A stretch of DNA of 64,000 bases from Micrasema longulum (GCA_022494885.1 JAGVSM010003594.1:1-64000); one strand, 5' to 3'; numbered from the stretch's first letter, positions 43,310 to 54,015 are shown. Numbers and translations: made by a program. The notes: generated by a model from the sequence alone, not told the origin.

Positions 43310-43985
43310 TTCAACGATATTTTGAGTTTCACAAATTTTTGTAGACAAGGACTGGATTCAACTCCCCGAAGAGCTGTTTATATTAACATATTACAACAGA
43401 GATGCAGAACATTTAAGAGAAGGTAATATAGAAGTCTAGGCATCTACAGGGCTTATGACTTGTCAGTGACTGGTTTAAGTAGCCACTTTACACACTGTGT
43501 AACATTCACCATTCTGCCTTTATTTGAAAATCTATATTCCTTTAATTCTTTCATCTGTTGATGTTTGTAAAGTTAAAGAGCTAAAACATTTATGTATGCG
43601 GGTGAGATTCATCTAATTGAATTATTTCACCTGCATACTAGGCAACGCCTGAAAATGTTATTTTTTCAATTTCTTTACGTCTTCATGGACCAGGTAATTT
43701 ATCAACAATATTTTGAGTTTGTCCAAATTTTTGAAGACAAGGACTGGATTCAACTCCTTGGGGAGCTGTTTATATTGGCTCTTTAACTTCACAAACATCA
43801 ACAGATGAAAGAATTGAAGGAATATAGATGTTCAAATGGGCAGAATGGTGAATATTACACAGTGTGTAAAGTGGCCACTTAAACCAGCCATATATTACCT
43901 TCTTGTAAATGTTTTTCATCTCTGTTGTAATATGTTAATATATATATTACCTTCTATAAAACTTTCTCCGTCTCTCTTGCGGTAC
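43310..43985. repeat. R repeat array, reverse then forward unit
   Basis: 43,310-43,610 is a reverse R cassette ('AACATTTAAGAGAAGGTAAT', 'CACACTGTGTAACATTCACC'). 43,680-43,985 is a forward one ('GGGCAGAATGGTGAATATTA', lacking the 'GACAGGTCATAAGCCC' part). With the two forward units before them they form a forward-forward-reverse-forward array. Confidence 0.75.
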
Positions 43986-44489
43986 GTAAATGGGTGAATA
44001 TCGTTTGAACGTTTAAAAGTCTATCTGCATATCCTTGAGGAGAGAGGCCAGTCGCGCAGTGTGGGATGCGCGAATGTATATAATTTTCTTCAGCAGAATA
44101 CATTATTTATAAACGTATAAAGATAATATATTACGTGTGCCCTGCTCTGTACGTTTCAGTACTCGTCCCCGATCGAATGGTGACCTAGATTTTTTGGACC
44201 AACCAAATTACGCTAATATTATCTTTTTCTACCTTACTTCGACAAAGTTCTAACGGAGAAATGTAAAAAAAAAATAGCGTCCACGGCTAAGATGTCACGC
44301 GAGCTCTTTTTTTAATTTTTATTTTATTCATTATTTGGATAACCAACAGCTGCATTTAAAGTATATAAAAAACAAAACAAATAACAAGTAAGCCAATTAC
44401 AGGTAGTACCACAGTAAGTGGGACCATCTTCGGTGGGACAACCAAACTCCGGATTTGAATTAAAATTGCATCATTGTATTAATAATTTT

Positions 44490-45037
44490 ATTTTATTTAT
44501 TTAACTTTTTGTACATAATGTTAATTGTACATTAACGGGCTTGTTGGCGAATGGCAATTTATTCCAACCAACAAATAAAATAAAAGTTTTAATTTTATAA
44601 TTCACGTTAAAACATATTCAAAAGAAAATGAAGATAAAAAAAGCTAAGGAAATATAAAATAACAAATAAATGTATTTGTGTATAAATTACCTTTAATAAA
44701 TACCATTACTCAATAGGAAAAAGGAAAAAAAAGGAACGAGGAAAGGAGGAGAGATCAAGGAAGAGAAAGGAGATGTTTCTTTAGACGTGATTTAAACAGA
44801 GATAATGACGTAACATCTTTGATGGTGGATGGGAGATGATTCCACAGTCGAGCCGCATAGACACCATATGAGTTAGACAAGAAAGAGGAATTGCGGATGG
44901 GTATTAAGAGAGTGCCTTAAGAATTAGAACGAAGAGGTAAACCATGAACTGATAAGCGTTGAAATTTTTTACACAGGTATATAGGAGTGTTAGGACTATG
45001 AAGTACATTGAACAGAAGTGAGAGGGAGTGATAGTCT
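44490..45037 (-). pseudogene. LINE-C C-terminal fragment
   Basis: The minus strand encodes the CR1/jockey-like ending ('LHSPNTPIYL', 'RLSVHGLPLRSNS', 'SYGVYAARLWNHLPSTIKDV', 'SLFKSRLKKHLLSL') with one internal stop, then the non-coding tail with ATTTATTT repeats at its 3' edge (44,490). It abuts a plus-strand LINE at about 45,037. Confidence 0.8.
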
Positions 45038-45420
45038 CTCAGCTGTCTAATAATGTAAATTGTAAATGTGCAATATTTGGAAACGTCACCAGTATAAAAT
45101 ATTTGGGTTTAAAAATAGATAAGTTTATGAGATGGAACCTTAAAACTGAAGAAATTTCTAATAAAATAAAGCGTTTGATCAATTTTTTCACAACTTTAAA
45201 AAATATGAGGATAAAAAAACTAAAACAATTGTATTTTGTATTGTGTTAATTCAATACTGACGTATAGTCTTATTGGCTGGGGAAGCTGCACTAAAACGAC
45301 TGTGGTTTCAGCAGCTATAGCTCAAAAATCAGTGATGAAAGTTATTATATTGAGTTTTTCCACTAACATTTCTTGGTGTAACTGCATTTTAATTTAATTT
45401 AATAATAAAAATATGTATTT
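45038..45420 (+). pseudogene. LINE reverse-transcriptase thumb-region fragment
   Basis: The frame reads 'FGNVTSIKYLGLKIDKFMRW', 'IKRLINFFTTLKNMRIKKLK' and 'LYFVLC', then (frameshifted) 'SYWLGKLH'. This is the conserved VKYLGxxxDxxLxWxxHI……LKxLYxxLxxSxlxYGixxWG section of jockey-type reverse transcriptases. 45,345-45,420 is repeated at 51,172-51,245. Confidence 0.7.
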
Positions 45421-45433
45421 GGTTTTTATCATA

Positions 45434-46030
45434 GGCACGCAATAATGGACATGAATGTGATCTTATTGATCGATTAATTAGAAAAAAACAGAAAAAACTA
45501 GTTGCATCACAACTCAGTCAAGGATTTATTATAAAAGATTCAAAAACCCGTAAAAAATGGGCAACGCTATCATATCTCGGAGATTGTAGTAATTCAATTA
45601 GTCAAATTGCTAACAGAGATGAATGTTCTATTGCATTCTATAACAATTCAAATATGTTGATTAATAATAAAGATTAAAGGGAGAGGGATACTAACTCAGG
45701 CTCATATTTTTTATGCTGCGGTTCATGCGAAGCCGAGTACGTGGGTCAGACGGGAAGGTCGTTTAAAACTAGGATTAACAAACACTTCCAAAGTTGGAGA
45801 AATAACAAGGAAAACTCCACGTTTGCGAACCACCTTATTGAGTCAAATCATGTTTTTGATAAAAATGCAAATGTTAAATTTCACACATATGTGGCAAAGG
45901 CCAAAAACTAGATAAACTTGGAATTTTAGAAATAAACCGCTTAAAAAATATTCTTGACAATATTTATCTCTAAATATTGAAAATTAAAAAGGCTGTAAAT
46001 AAACATTTAAATATTATCAATAGTAAAATA
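45434..46030 (+). pseudogene. Penelope-like element: linker and GIY-YIG endonuclease remnant
   Basis: The frame opens with 'ARNNGHECDLIDRLIRKKQK', continues 'FIIKDSKTRKKWATLSYLGD', and after one stop (45,675) enters a GIY-YIG domain: 'GSYFLCCGSCEAEYVGQTGR' (GSY and YVG as variants of GIY and YIG, with two CxC/Cys pairs typical of Penelope), 'FKTRINKHF', 'FANHLIESNHVFDKN'. A frameshift precedes 'KGQKLDKLGILEINRLKN'. Penelope endonucleases nick target DNA for retrotransposition; this copy keeps the motif order but is broken. The reverse transcriptase is absent, so it is 5' truncated. Confidence 0.85.
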
Positions 46031-46144
46031 AATCTTAGTTAAAGTATTATTTTAAATACGTTCCCTCTCCCTAAATCCACAGACAAACCCCCTCTCTTCT
46101 CTACTGCCGTAGCCACGCTCACTCTACCCTCACTGTGATTTTTA

Positions 46145-46330
46145 AAAATATATTTATTTATTTATTTATTCATATTTTTTGCGTACAAACTATAATTAAT
46201 AATAAAAATAATGTGACCTCACTGGGGTTTCCCATGCCGAGGACACTTAACGATTTACTTTTTAAAAATTACATTTGAGAAAAAACAAAGAAGACTAATT
46301 AAAAAAAACGAAGATAATTAACAAATATTA
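46145..46330 (-). repeat. LINE-G 3'-tail fragment
   Basis: Second copy of the block at 40,165-40,335 ('GTGACCTCACTGGGGTTTCC', 'GAGGACACTTAAC'), inserted between the Penelope ORF remnant and its presumed terminus. Confidence 0.55.
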
Positions 46331-46854
46331 ATACAGTTTTAAAAACAAGGAATTTATGTACATCTATATTATTTATATTACAAAACACACAATGAAAATA
46401 ACAAAAACCTAACATAAGCTATACACTTGTGGAGCAGTTGATTCAATATTGGTATGGGCGAATGAGACAATCCATTTTACTTCTACCTAGCTCCACTATC
46501 CATTTTTTTATTGCCTTTTTAAACATTTTCTCGTTACTAATTGTTTTAATATATAGTGGAGTTTTAATATATAGTATACAGGTTATAGATTTTAATTGAA
46601 TAATACTCAAAATCCCTTATTCTGAAAGTGGTTTTAGTTTGTATTTGTTTAAGTTGTCTATGTGTTGAGGATCTAGTGATTATATTATTTGTATGTGATG
46701 TATAGTGGAGGTTATGTCTTTCATTTGAGTAAGAGTAGTTTTTGAATCTATAAGTGAGTATTGTTTTAGCCTATAATTGTTTTGGTGTCATAAGTTGTGA
46801 TTTATGGAATATTTCTTCAGTAGATGTCTGTATCGGGATATGTTATGTTAGTTT
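46331..46854. other. Presumed 3' region of the Penelope-like copy
   Basis: AT-rich, no coding content; includes a GT-rich stretch at 46,620-46,850. Confidence 0.35.
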
Positions 46855-46940
46855 GTAATTAACCCCGAAGAAGGCATAGTATTGCCGAAACTAGTTGGTG
46901 GTCAAATTATAAAAATATAAGTGGTACATAAAAACAAAGT
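46855..46940 (+). ncRNA. Degenerate hammerhead-like motif of a Penelope terminus
   Basis: CCCGAAGAAGGC, a short loop, TTGCCGAAACTAG (46,863-46,893): the GGCA/TGCC stem and the GAAA side are intact, but the first core strand has CCGAAGA instead of CUGANGA. It is followed by AAGTGGTACAT, which also appears (inverted) beside the 36.5 kb motif. It lies about 0.8 kb after the GIY-YIG remnant on the same strand. Confidence 0.5.
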
Positions 46941-47244
46941 GATTTTATTTTAATAAATTGAATAATAATGTTCCACAAAGTAAGCGCTTCAAACATTAAA
47001 AATATATATATCTCTGTTTACGAAAAACTTGTACTTACGTCATTGTTTTCCCGGAAGCGCGATATTATTTATGAGTAAAAAAAATGTTTTAAAACACCCA
47101 TATTTCAAAATATCTTTTGGGTTTAGGAACTGTCGTTGTTTGGTTTAAGTGGCTCAACGACTTTAACGACACAGGTAAACGTAAATAGAGCTGAGTTTGA
47201 GGGATTTTTTTTAATGAAAGAAATTAGGAAGTCCAATCATTTAC

Positions 47245-47400
47245 TGGGTCCTGTCATGACCTGTCATTGGTTGGTTTAAGTGCTTCTTTACACATTCAGT
47301 ACCTCTCTGTGGCAACAAGTTTACATCTTATTTAATCCCTTGGAAGGAAATCCAGCCTGTTTACAAACATTTGGACACTAAAAACATCGTAAATAGAGCC
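47245..47400 (-). repeat. R repeat copy, diverged
   Basis: 'CATGACCTGTCATTGGTTGG', 'TTTAAGTGCTTCTTTACAC', then 'CCCTTGGAAGGAAATCCAGC' and 'ACAAACATTTGGACAC' as in the R flank. A further scrap is at 47,715-47,800. Confidence 0.55.
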
Positions 47401-47818
47401 ATTTCAAAGTAAGGTGATGTTTTGTTATCACAATGCAAGTGTGTGTATAAGTGTGATTGTAATTCTATCTCTGTGTGCGTAATATAATATATGTATTTGT
47501 GTTCTGTAGTGTAGTGACATAATCAAACAATAAAATTAGTAATGATCTCTTTATTCCCACATTAATTAGATAACCTAATTTTTAAGCAATGTCCTCGAGA
47601 GCAATACACGTTTGCGTCTGATTTTTTTGTGCGTTATCAAATAAAATGTATTAAATTTTAAATCAAATGAGTCATTTCTCCTATAAAAAGACATGAAAGA
47701 TATTGAAATCGAAATTTATTTCAACGGAGAAGGAAAACGTTTTTACGAAGGGAATATGGAAGTCTAGGTATTAACAGGGGTTATGAATTGTCACTCTGAT
47801 CAAACCAATCCTCATATA

Positions 47819-48217
47819 CAAGGCGTTCTTTAAAACATCCGAAACCACAATGATCAGTATGGGCAAGAAGACATATTAGCATAATTTAAAAAATATTTAG
47901 AACAAAGATTTTTTTTTTAAATAAAATATTTAAAAAAACAAATGGTTGCTTAATTCTGCAGAGAAGACGTGAGGAGAACGCGGTGCATTATCAGACTCCC
48001 CCTGTTCCTCCTTCTCGTTTCACTCCTGCAGAAGTAAGCAACCATTTGCATTTTTTGATATTTTATTCTTTAAAATTGTATTTTTTTAAAATTTTATAAA
48101 AGTAAAGTTTAGTAAAATTTTAGTCGTTCTATAAAAATATTTTAATTTGCCAATATGTCTTCTTGCTCATACTGATCATCGTGGTTTCGGATGTGACAGG
48201 GTTTTAAGAACACCCTG
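47819..48217. mobile_element. 399-bp MITE with long inverted repeats and TA flanks (Tc1/mariner-like)
   Basis: The left arm (47,819-47,985) and right arm (48,028-48,217) are inverted copies: outer ends CAAGGCGTTCTT and, inverted from the right, CAGGGTGTTCTT, then ATCCGAAACCAC, GATCAGTATG, CAAGAAGACATATT, and an inner ATGGTTGCTTA. Both ends are flanked by TA, the target duplication of Tc1/mariner elements. No ORF. It is inserted next to a LINE fragment that starts at 48,218. Confidence 0.85.
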
Positions 48218-48219
48218 TA

Positions 48220-48420
48220 CTTCTGAAACCTGGGTTATTGAGAGAACTATTGCAGCTTCCGAAAGAAGAATCCTCAAAGTTTTTTTTGGCCCTGTGAGCG
48301 AAAACAACCATTAGCGCCGTCGTTATGATAGGGAGCTTTATGAAATCTACGGAGCGCCCGATCTAATCAACTCCAACGTCTAACTCTCTCTGTACCACAA
48401 CAACGACGAAGAGTGTACCA
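48220..48420 (+). pseudogene. LINE fragment ('RKIFGPV' type)
   Basis: Reads 'ETWVIERTIAASERRILKVF', 'FGPVSENN', 'RRYDRELYEIYGAPDLI', corresponding to the ERKILRKIFGPV……R.N.ELYELY..PDIV region of RTE/R1-like insect LINEs. Truncated on both sides. Confidence 0.7.
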
Positions 48421-48950
48421 GAGAGGCATGAACACATAAAGACAATCAGTGGTAATGCATTGAAGATGTTAGGATTTGTTCTGCGTACTGCCAGGGTTTT
48501 CGAAAATACCCGCGTACTGAGAACTCTTTACAACTCCTCGTAGACTCGAGAGTGGCTCAATGGTTTGGGGGCCACATGAACTGAAATACTCTCTTTTGAT
48601 AGAGAAAATCCAAAAGAAGTTTCTGAGATATCTCTACATGAGAGAGTGCGGGTATTATCCTTGGCTCTACTTTCTTCTCAGTATGCATGGCTACAACAGT
48701 TTAGAGACTAGAAGGAATGTGTATTTGACTTCACATCTTTATCGATTGTTGCGCGGTATGATCGATAATTCAGAGATTATGATGAGCATTGGTTTGTATG
48801 TTCCTGATAATTACCTAATACAGCGTCAGCATAGATTGTTTCATATTCCGATATCCAGTACAAACCTGCCTTGGTTATGCCTGTTGGAAGGGCTACCGCT
48901 ATGATGAACAACATCGCTCTGGATATGTTCCATGTATTTGAAGGGGTTTT
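48421..48950 (+). pseudogene. Jockey-type LINE C-terminal fragment
   Basis: 'NALKMLGFVLRTARVFENTR', 'TLYNSS', then from 48,560 'SMVWGPHELKYSLLIEKIQK', 'KFLRYLYMRECGYYPW', 'ETRRNVYLTSHLYRLLRGMI', 'LIQRQHRLFHIPI'. This matches the A(L/K)xxLGFixR……L..LY.sLVrs.LEyGs.VW.P…..iE.iQ.KFLR.L end of jockey-type reverse transcriptases. One frameshift near 48,545; otherwise fairly open. Confidence 0.75.
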
Positions 48951-49084
48951 CCGGAGCAGGATTCTCCTACTACTTTGATATGAGTCTCTTTCGTGTATTT
49001 TTTCTTCTTTTTTATAATATGTACGTATTGAATATATGTTTATAATGTACATGTTAGATTTAAAATAAATGAATTGAATTGAAT

Positions 49085-49235
49085 TGAATTAAAAATGAGA
49101 TGGATTAACTACATCAATGCGAATACGACAAAGCTGGAAGTGAGGAACTGGAGAGGAAAGGCAGCAGACCGGCAGGAGTGGAGAAGCCTTCTGGATTTAA
49201 GCAAGGCCTACCCAGGGCTGTCAAGCTTATAATGA
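49085..49235 (+). pseudogene. Short LINE 3' end with (GAT)n tail
   Basis: 'MRWINYINANTTKLEVRNWR' and 'AADRQEWRSLL' followed by a stop and (GAT)n at 49,230-49,246. Matches the RW.D.I..D…….A.DR..WR endings of RTE-like LINEs. Confidence 0.65.
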
Positions 49236-49429
49236 TGATGATGATGACATGTCATTGGCTTAGCTCTTTTACTTCACTAAAGTCAATAGAAGGAAGAGTT
49301 GAGGATATGTGTATATAACATAAGTAAATGTTACAAAAGTAAAGTGGTCACTCAAATCAGCCAATAAGCCCTGTAATTGCCTATACATCAGATATACGTG
49401 TCTAAGAAGAATTTTGGGTGTGGAGGAGT

Positions 49430-49555
49430 GAAGAATAAGAGAACAGCAGCATCAAATTCCATTGACAACTTAACGGTTATCAAGCTAAGGCGATACAGTT
49501 GGCTTTGTCATATAGTGAGGGTGCATTCTGAGAGTCTTTATAGTAAGGATACGCG
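49430..49555 (+). pseudogene. LINE fragment split by a hAT element
   Basis: 'NLTVIKLRRYSWLCHIVRVH' and 'SLYSK' correspond to the iKlRRLrWLGHvxRM segment of LINEs. The remainder resumes after the hAT element at 50,350. Confidence 0.55.
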
Positions 49556-50341
49556 CAGGGCCGGTTTTAGCACTACCAGCGCTCTGGGCTGGATTTCTAC
49601 GGCGCCCCCTATCTTCCACCCCTTCAGACCCATACGAAAAAAGGCAAGGTTTATAATGAAATAACCATTTTCGATTGACAAAGATGCCAGGTTTTCAAAT
49701 CTAGATTGAGATATTGTCGATCGTAGATAAGTTTTTATCAGTTTAAGCTTAAAAAAACTACTTTCCCTACTAGTAAACGTTACAGGTAGGTATAGTGATC
49801 AATATTCGCAACGCTATCCATACATTTTGGTACAGTTCTTGTAAGTTACGATCTTCGATGAAATTCAAAACAATGACAGGATTAACCGCATTCTGATCAA
49901 GCAAAAATGATTTCAGATTTATGAGTTCATCACACAACATACAACCATGTACATCGAATTTCGAATCTACTGTTAATTTCAATTGGAAATTACCACAGAG
50001 TTTGAGAAGGTCTGGTTTATCCGGAATCTTTTTTATATTGAACAGAAAAGGCCAAGATTTAGAGTAATCATTTAACTTTTCAAATCTTTCATTGAGTGAA
50101 ATTAAGCTAGGGTCCAAAAGGCTGTAGAAAAATTCAACTTCAAATGACTTTTTTGGAGAAGTTATATGCCCATCATGGACCACTATAACGAGTTTGTTGC
50201 TAGATTTAGGAAATTTACGAGTAAGTTGGACTCGCTCGATGAGCAATGAGCGAGTGGATAAAATGGGGCGCCTGCAGCGCCCCTTTATATCTGGCGCCCT
50301 GGGCGGTCGCCCAACCGCGCCCTACCCTAACGCCGCTACTG
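49556..50341 (-). mobile_element. Short hAT element with perfect 8-bp target-site duplication
   Basis: Both sides carry GATACGCG (49,548-49,555 and 50,342-50,349), the 8-bp duplication diagnostic of hAT insertion. The ends are CAGGGCCGGTTTTAGC at the left and, inverted, CAGTAGCGGCGTTAGGG at the right, fitting hAT ends that start CAG. The terminal 90 bases on the right are GC-rich (GGCGCCCTGGGCGGTCGCC). At 786 bp it is far shorter than an autonomous element, so it is an internally deleted copy. Confidence 0.93.
49770..50246 (-). pseudogene. hAT transposase fragment (ZMYM1-like, C-terminal region)
   Basis: 158 codons with 'FEVEFFYSLLDPSLISLNER', 'FEKLNDYSKSWPFLFNIKKI', 'LLKLCGNFQ', 'LCDELINLKSF' and 'ELYQNVWIALRILITIP'. 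These match the region before the hAT dimerisation domain in ZMYM1-like transposases (domesticated relatives exist in vertebrates). The expected next block, around ASAERSFSKLK, is missing; the frame ends just before it. Open frame, but without N-terminal DNA-binding and catalytic parts. Confidence 0.8.
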
Positions 50342-50349
50342 GATACGCG

Positions 50350-52915
50350 TCGTCATAGAAATTTAATGAATTGGTATTTTAAAATAGGTTTTTATGTCTC
50401 TGTCTCGCAGATGACCCCTGAGTATTGTGTAAAAAAGACAAGACAACTGTAAGAAACAATTTATCAAAAAAGCAAAACGATAGAGACGCGGCAATGGTAA
50501 ATATCTATATTGTGTAAATCAGTGCTCTAGTATCATAATCAAGGGAGAAAATACGAGAATATATTTGTATGACGAAAAGTCAGACCGCAATATCTCTTTA
50601 ACCAGGCTTGTGCACTTTACAAGCCTTCAGGTTTTTTACACCCGGAAGGTCCACTGCTGACTGTTTTGATGTTTTTAAAGGGGTGTCTTTAACTCTTAAA
50701 ATACTGTGGTAAACAATCCCTTTGCGCGCGGTGATGTAACGTTGTGTTACCACTAGCAAAAGACGAAATATTCTAAAGTTCAGACATTTGAAGAAAAAAA
50801 CATGGAGACATTCATTTTCCATAATTGATGCAAATAAACATATAATTTAGCCCTGTTAAAGCAAAATAAATTTAAAATCAAAAATACTAAATACGCCGCT
50901 CATGTTACGCGCGTGCGTCCCCCATCACTGTCATCAACCGACTTAAGACTGAATTTTACTGAATCTGTTTTACTTAACACCCGCCACAGAACAGCGTCTA
51001 TATTTTACTTGTTATGAGTTCAATCTTTCTTGTTATGAGTTCTATCTTCGTGCTCTCTCTTAAACAGATGTGTTGCTGAATTAGCGAACATTCATTCTTC
51101 GCGTAGAAAGGATAAATATTTTTTTTATTAAGAAACTTGTTTGAAATATAAAAATAAACTAATGTTATATATTTAGTTTTTCTACTGACATTTCTTGGTG
51201 GAAATGCATTTTTAATAACAATAATAAAAATACGTATTTAGTTTTATTCCACTTTTACTTATAAATTTTTACCAGTGACCGGGTTTCACCGTGACCGACA
51301 TTGTCAGACTGGTGGGAGACTTAACAAATGTCTATGTTATATACAAGTGCAAGCATAGTTATACAAATTTAATTTTCCAAATCCGGTGTGCAAATGTCTA
51401 TTTGAAGATTACAAACAATACGAGTTCATTTTTTTTTTAAATTAGAGAGATATATCAAGTCTTGTGTCCTATGTCGACTAGTGTATCACAGCCACACAAG
51501 AGTTAAAATAGCAAAATGTCTTGAAAGGATTGCTCTATATGAGCTGATAAAGAATGGCTGGTGGTAGGGTGGCTCGGCTCTGGTTTGCCCGATCAGACTT
51601 GGTTCTTCCGGTCCACTAACACGATTACGAACTAACATATTCTATCACCGTCACAATTGGAGAAATTAGATTGATGAAGACGGACAAATTGACTTCATAG
51701 ACAGAGGTGCACAGACAGTGATTGGGCAGTAAATGTAGATGCAAAATAACGCCAATCAAATAAACACTTAAATAAATATAAGTAGGGTCAAAGCACCTGT
51801 AAATGACCATTGGTTAATAAAACACAATTTAATGAAAATTGCTACATGTGTCCAGTAAAAAAACTTTTAGCACTAGAAACTATGACAAAAGCAGTAGGCG
51901 GACACCTCTTTTGGTAAGAAACAAATCTATCAGTTTTAAACTGCGAGTTGTCAAAAGGTAACAGTGCGTCTTTCCGTTATTGTTCTGAGATTGATAGTGT
52001 TTTTGTAAGGAAAGGTGTGGTAAGTGTTTTATTTGATGCTCTTTCTTATGCAATTCTCTGAATATATCCATATTCTATTGTGTTAGGGTGTTTTATAATG
52101 TTATGAAATAAAGACAAATATTAAATTTAATTTTAACTAAAGCATACATAAAATAAATACAAGAGCATCAAATAATTTAACTTGCGAACAACCTAGGACC
52201 AACAGAAAAAGAAACAGTTTTTTGTATACAGCAATCAATTTTTACGATTCACTTTCTAATTATCTAAAAAATATACTAAACATGTACGTACTTAGAAAAC
52301 ACCTAAATAAAACAGTTCTTACAGCCCGTGTGACGAGTGATATGTGATGTTATTTTATTGAATTTTTATTTAAACTATTGTGTTATTATATATAATATCC
52401 CCTAATACCAGCACTTTTGCTGATTGCGAATATTTCGTACTAATAAAATATGTAATAAAATGTAATATGTAAAGTTTAAAAACCTTGTATTTTGTGATAA
52501 ATAAATAAATAATAATAATAATAAAAAAAATCTTGTAACTAAATCTGAGTATTATTTTTACTATGGTAGTAGTGGTCATTCACTGGTTATTCTGCTATTT
52601 TTTTAGAGTAATATTAATTATAATTGTAATACTCGTATTTCAATGAAAATGTAAAAGTACTTAGAAAAATTAGTGTGTTTTTTATTGTTTTCTTTTATTT
52701 TGTACGCTTAAATAATGAAATGTATACCTTTAATGTGGGTTGTACTACACGCTGAACCTTAAACGGTTATTCATTGGTGCTTTGACCCTAATTTATCCGT
52801 TCATTAAAGCTTAAAATTTGTTTTTTCAATACGCGGATCTAAAACATGCGATAAGACCTCTAAAATGGATCTGGGTAAGTGGACATTTCAATGCTGACTG
52901 TGACTGTGACTGTGC
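50350..52915. other. Spacer, few recognisable pieces
   Basis: 50,350-50,455 probably continues the interrupted LINE fragment. 51,172-51,245 repeats 45,345-45,420 (TCTACTGACATTTCTTGGTG). The rest has short ORFs with no family resemblance, including 50,598-50,822, 51,625-51,810 and 51,880-52,071 on the minus strand. Confidence 0.45.
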
Positions 52916-52919
52916 ATTG

Positions 52920-53020
52920 GCAGTTCATGTCAGAGCTCGACTTGGGAGGATCCACAGAAGTCGGTGGAGGATAGAGAGGCCAGAAGGTTCCAACTAGGAA
53001 GCGGATATGGAACAATGATT
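52920..53020 (+). repeat. LINE-D 3'-end fragment
   Basis: 'GAGAGGCCAGAAGGTTCC', 'AACTAGGAAGCGGATATGG', 'AACAATGAT' parallel the LINE-D end at 18,600-18,640 (AACTAGGTAGCGGACATAG). Confidence 0.5.
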
Positions 53021-53109
53021 CGATTTTTTGTTTATCTGAACTTCTGCAGTAATCTGTTCCTATGAACAGGTGACTTTGCTCTCTATACACCGTTAGAAAT
53101 TAAGTATTT

Positions 53110-53365
53110 CGGTAGTCAGATGGCTGAAGGGACCACCTGTATTTTTGTCTATGTTTAAGTTTTCAAAAATTTTAAGTAATATTTCAGTAAATACACGCAA
53201 AAAAGAGAAAAAAAAATCAGCGTCATTTAGAATGGTAAGTTATTATTGAAAAGCAACACTAAAATATTTTAGTTTGTGGATTAAAGTCTTGAAACGGAGA
53301 CGTATTTCAGCTTTCCTGATCATTTTTGAAAATTACAGATGGTCCCTTCTGCCATCTGACTACCG
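53110..53365. mobile_element. 256-bp MITE with about 35-bp terminal inverted repeats
   Basis: The left end CGGTAGTCAGATGGCTGAAG continues GGACCACCTGTA. The right end, inverted, is CGGTAGTCAGATGGCAGAAG then GGACCATCTGTA. Both flanks have ATTT, but the right one opens an ATTTATTT run of a LINE tail, so the duplication is ambiguous. Non-coding. It sits at the 3' tail of LINE-C. Confidence 0.8.
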
Positions 53366-54015
53366 ATTTATTTATTTAACTTTTTGTTAATAATGTTATT
53401 TGTACATCGGCGGGATTATTGCTAAATGGCAATTTCTTCCAACCAACCAATAAAATGAAAGTTTCATTTTTAAAATTCAAGTTACAGAACATATTCAATA
53501 GAAAATAAAGATTAAAAACCTAAAGATAAATAAAAAAAGAAATAAAAGTATTTGTTTCTAAATTACCTTAAATCAAAACTATTACTCAATGGGAAAAAAT
53601 AAAAAAGAGGAAAAAGGAAAGGAGGAGAGATTAAGAAAGAGAAAAGAGACGTTTCTTCAGACGTGATTTAAACAGAGATAATGTAGTAACATCTTTGATG
53701 GTGGATGGGAGATGATTCCACAGTCGAGTCGCATCGACACTATATGAGTTAGAGCAGAAAGAGGAATTGTGGATGGGTATTAAGGGAGTGCCTTGAGTAT
53801 TAGAACGAAGAGGTAAACCATGAACTGATAAGCGTTGAAATTTTTCACGCAGGTATATAGGAGCGTTAGGACTATGAAGTATATTGAACAGAAGTGAGAG
53901 AGGGTGATAGTCTCTCCGCTGTCTAATTTTGAGACATTTCAGTTCCCTACGATAATGAGAAATGTGGTCATATTTCCTAAGACCAAAAATGGACTCTACG
54001 CGTGTATTCTAAAGT
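53366..54015 (-). pseudogene. LINE-C C-terminal fragment, longest copy
   Basis: On the minus strand: 'ESIFGLRKYDHISHYRRELK' upstream, then 'YHPLSLLFNILHSPNAPIYL', 'REKFQRLSVHGLPLRSN', 'NSYSVDATRLWNHLPSTIKD', 'LFKSRLKKRL', with one or two stops. The non-coding tail ends in ATTTATTT at 53,366. It includes about 75 bp more of the ORF than the other copies. Confidence 0.8.

Noticed and set aside
51625..52071. Two 61-63 codon minus-strand frames
   Set aside because: No family resemblance, no splice or promoter context, and composition like the surrounding spacer.
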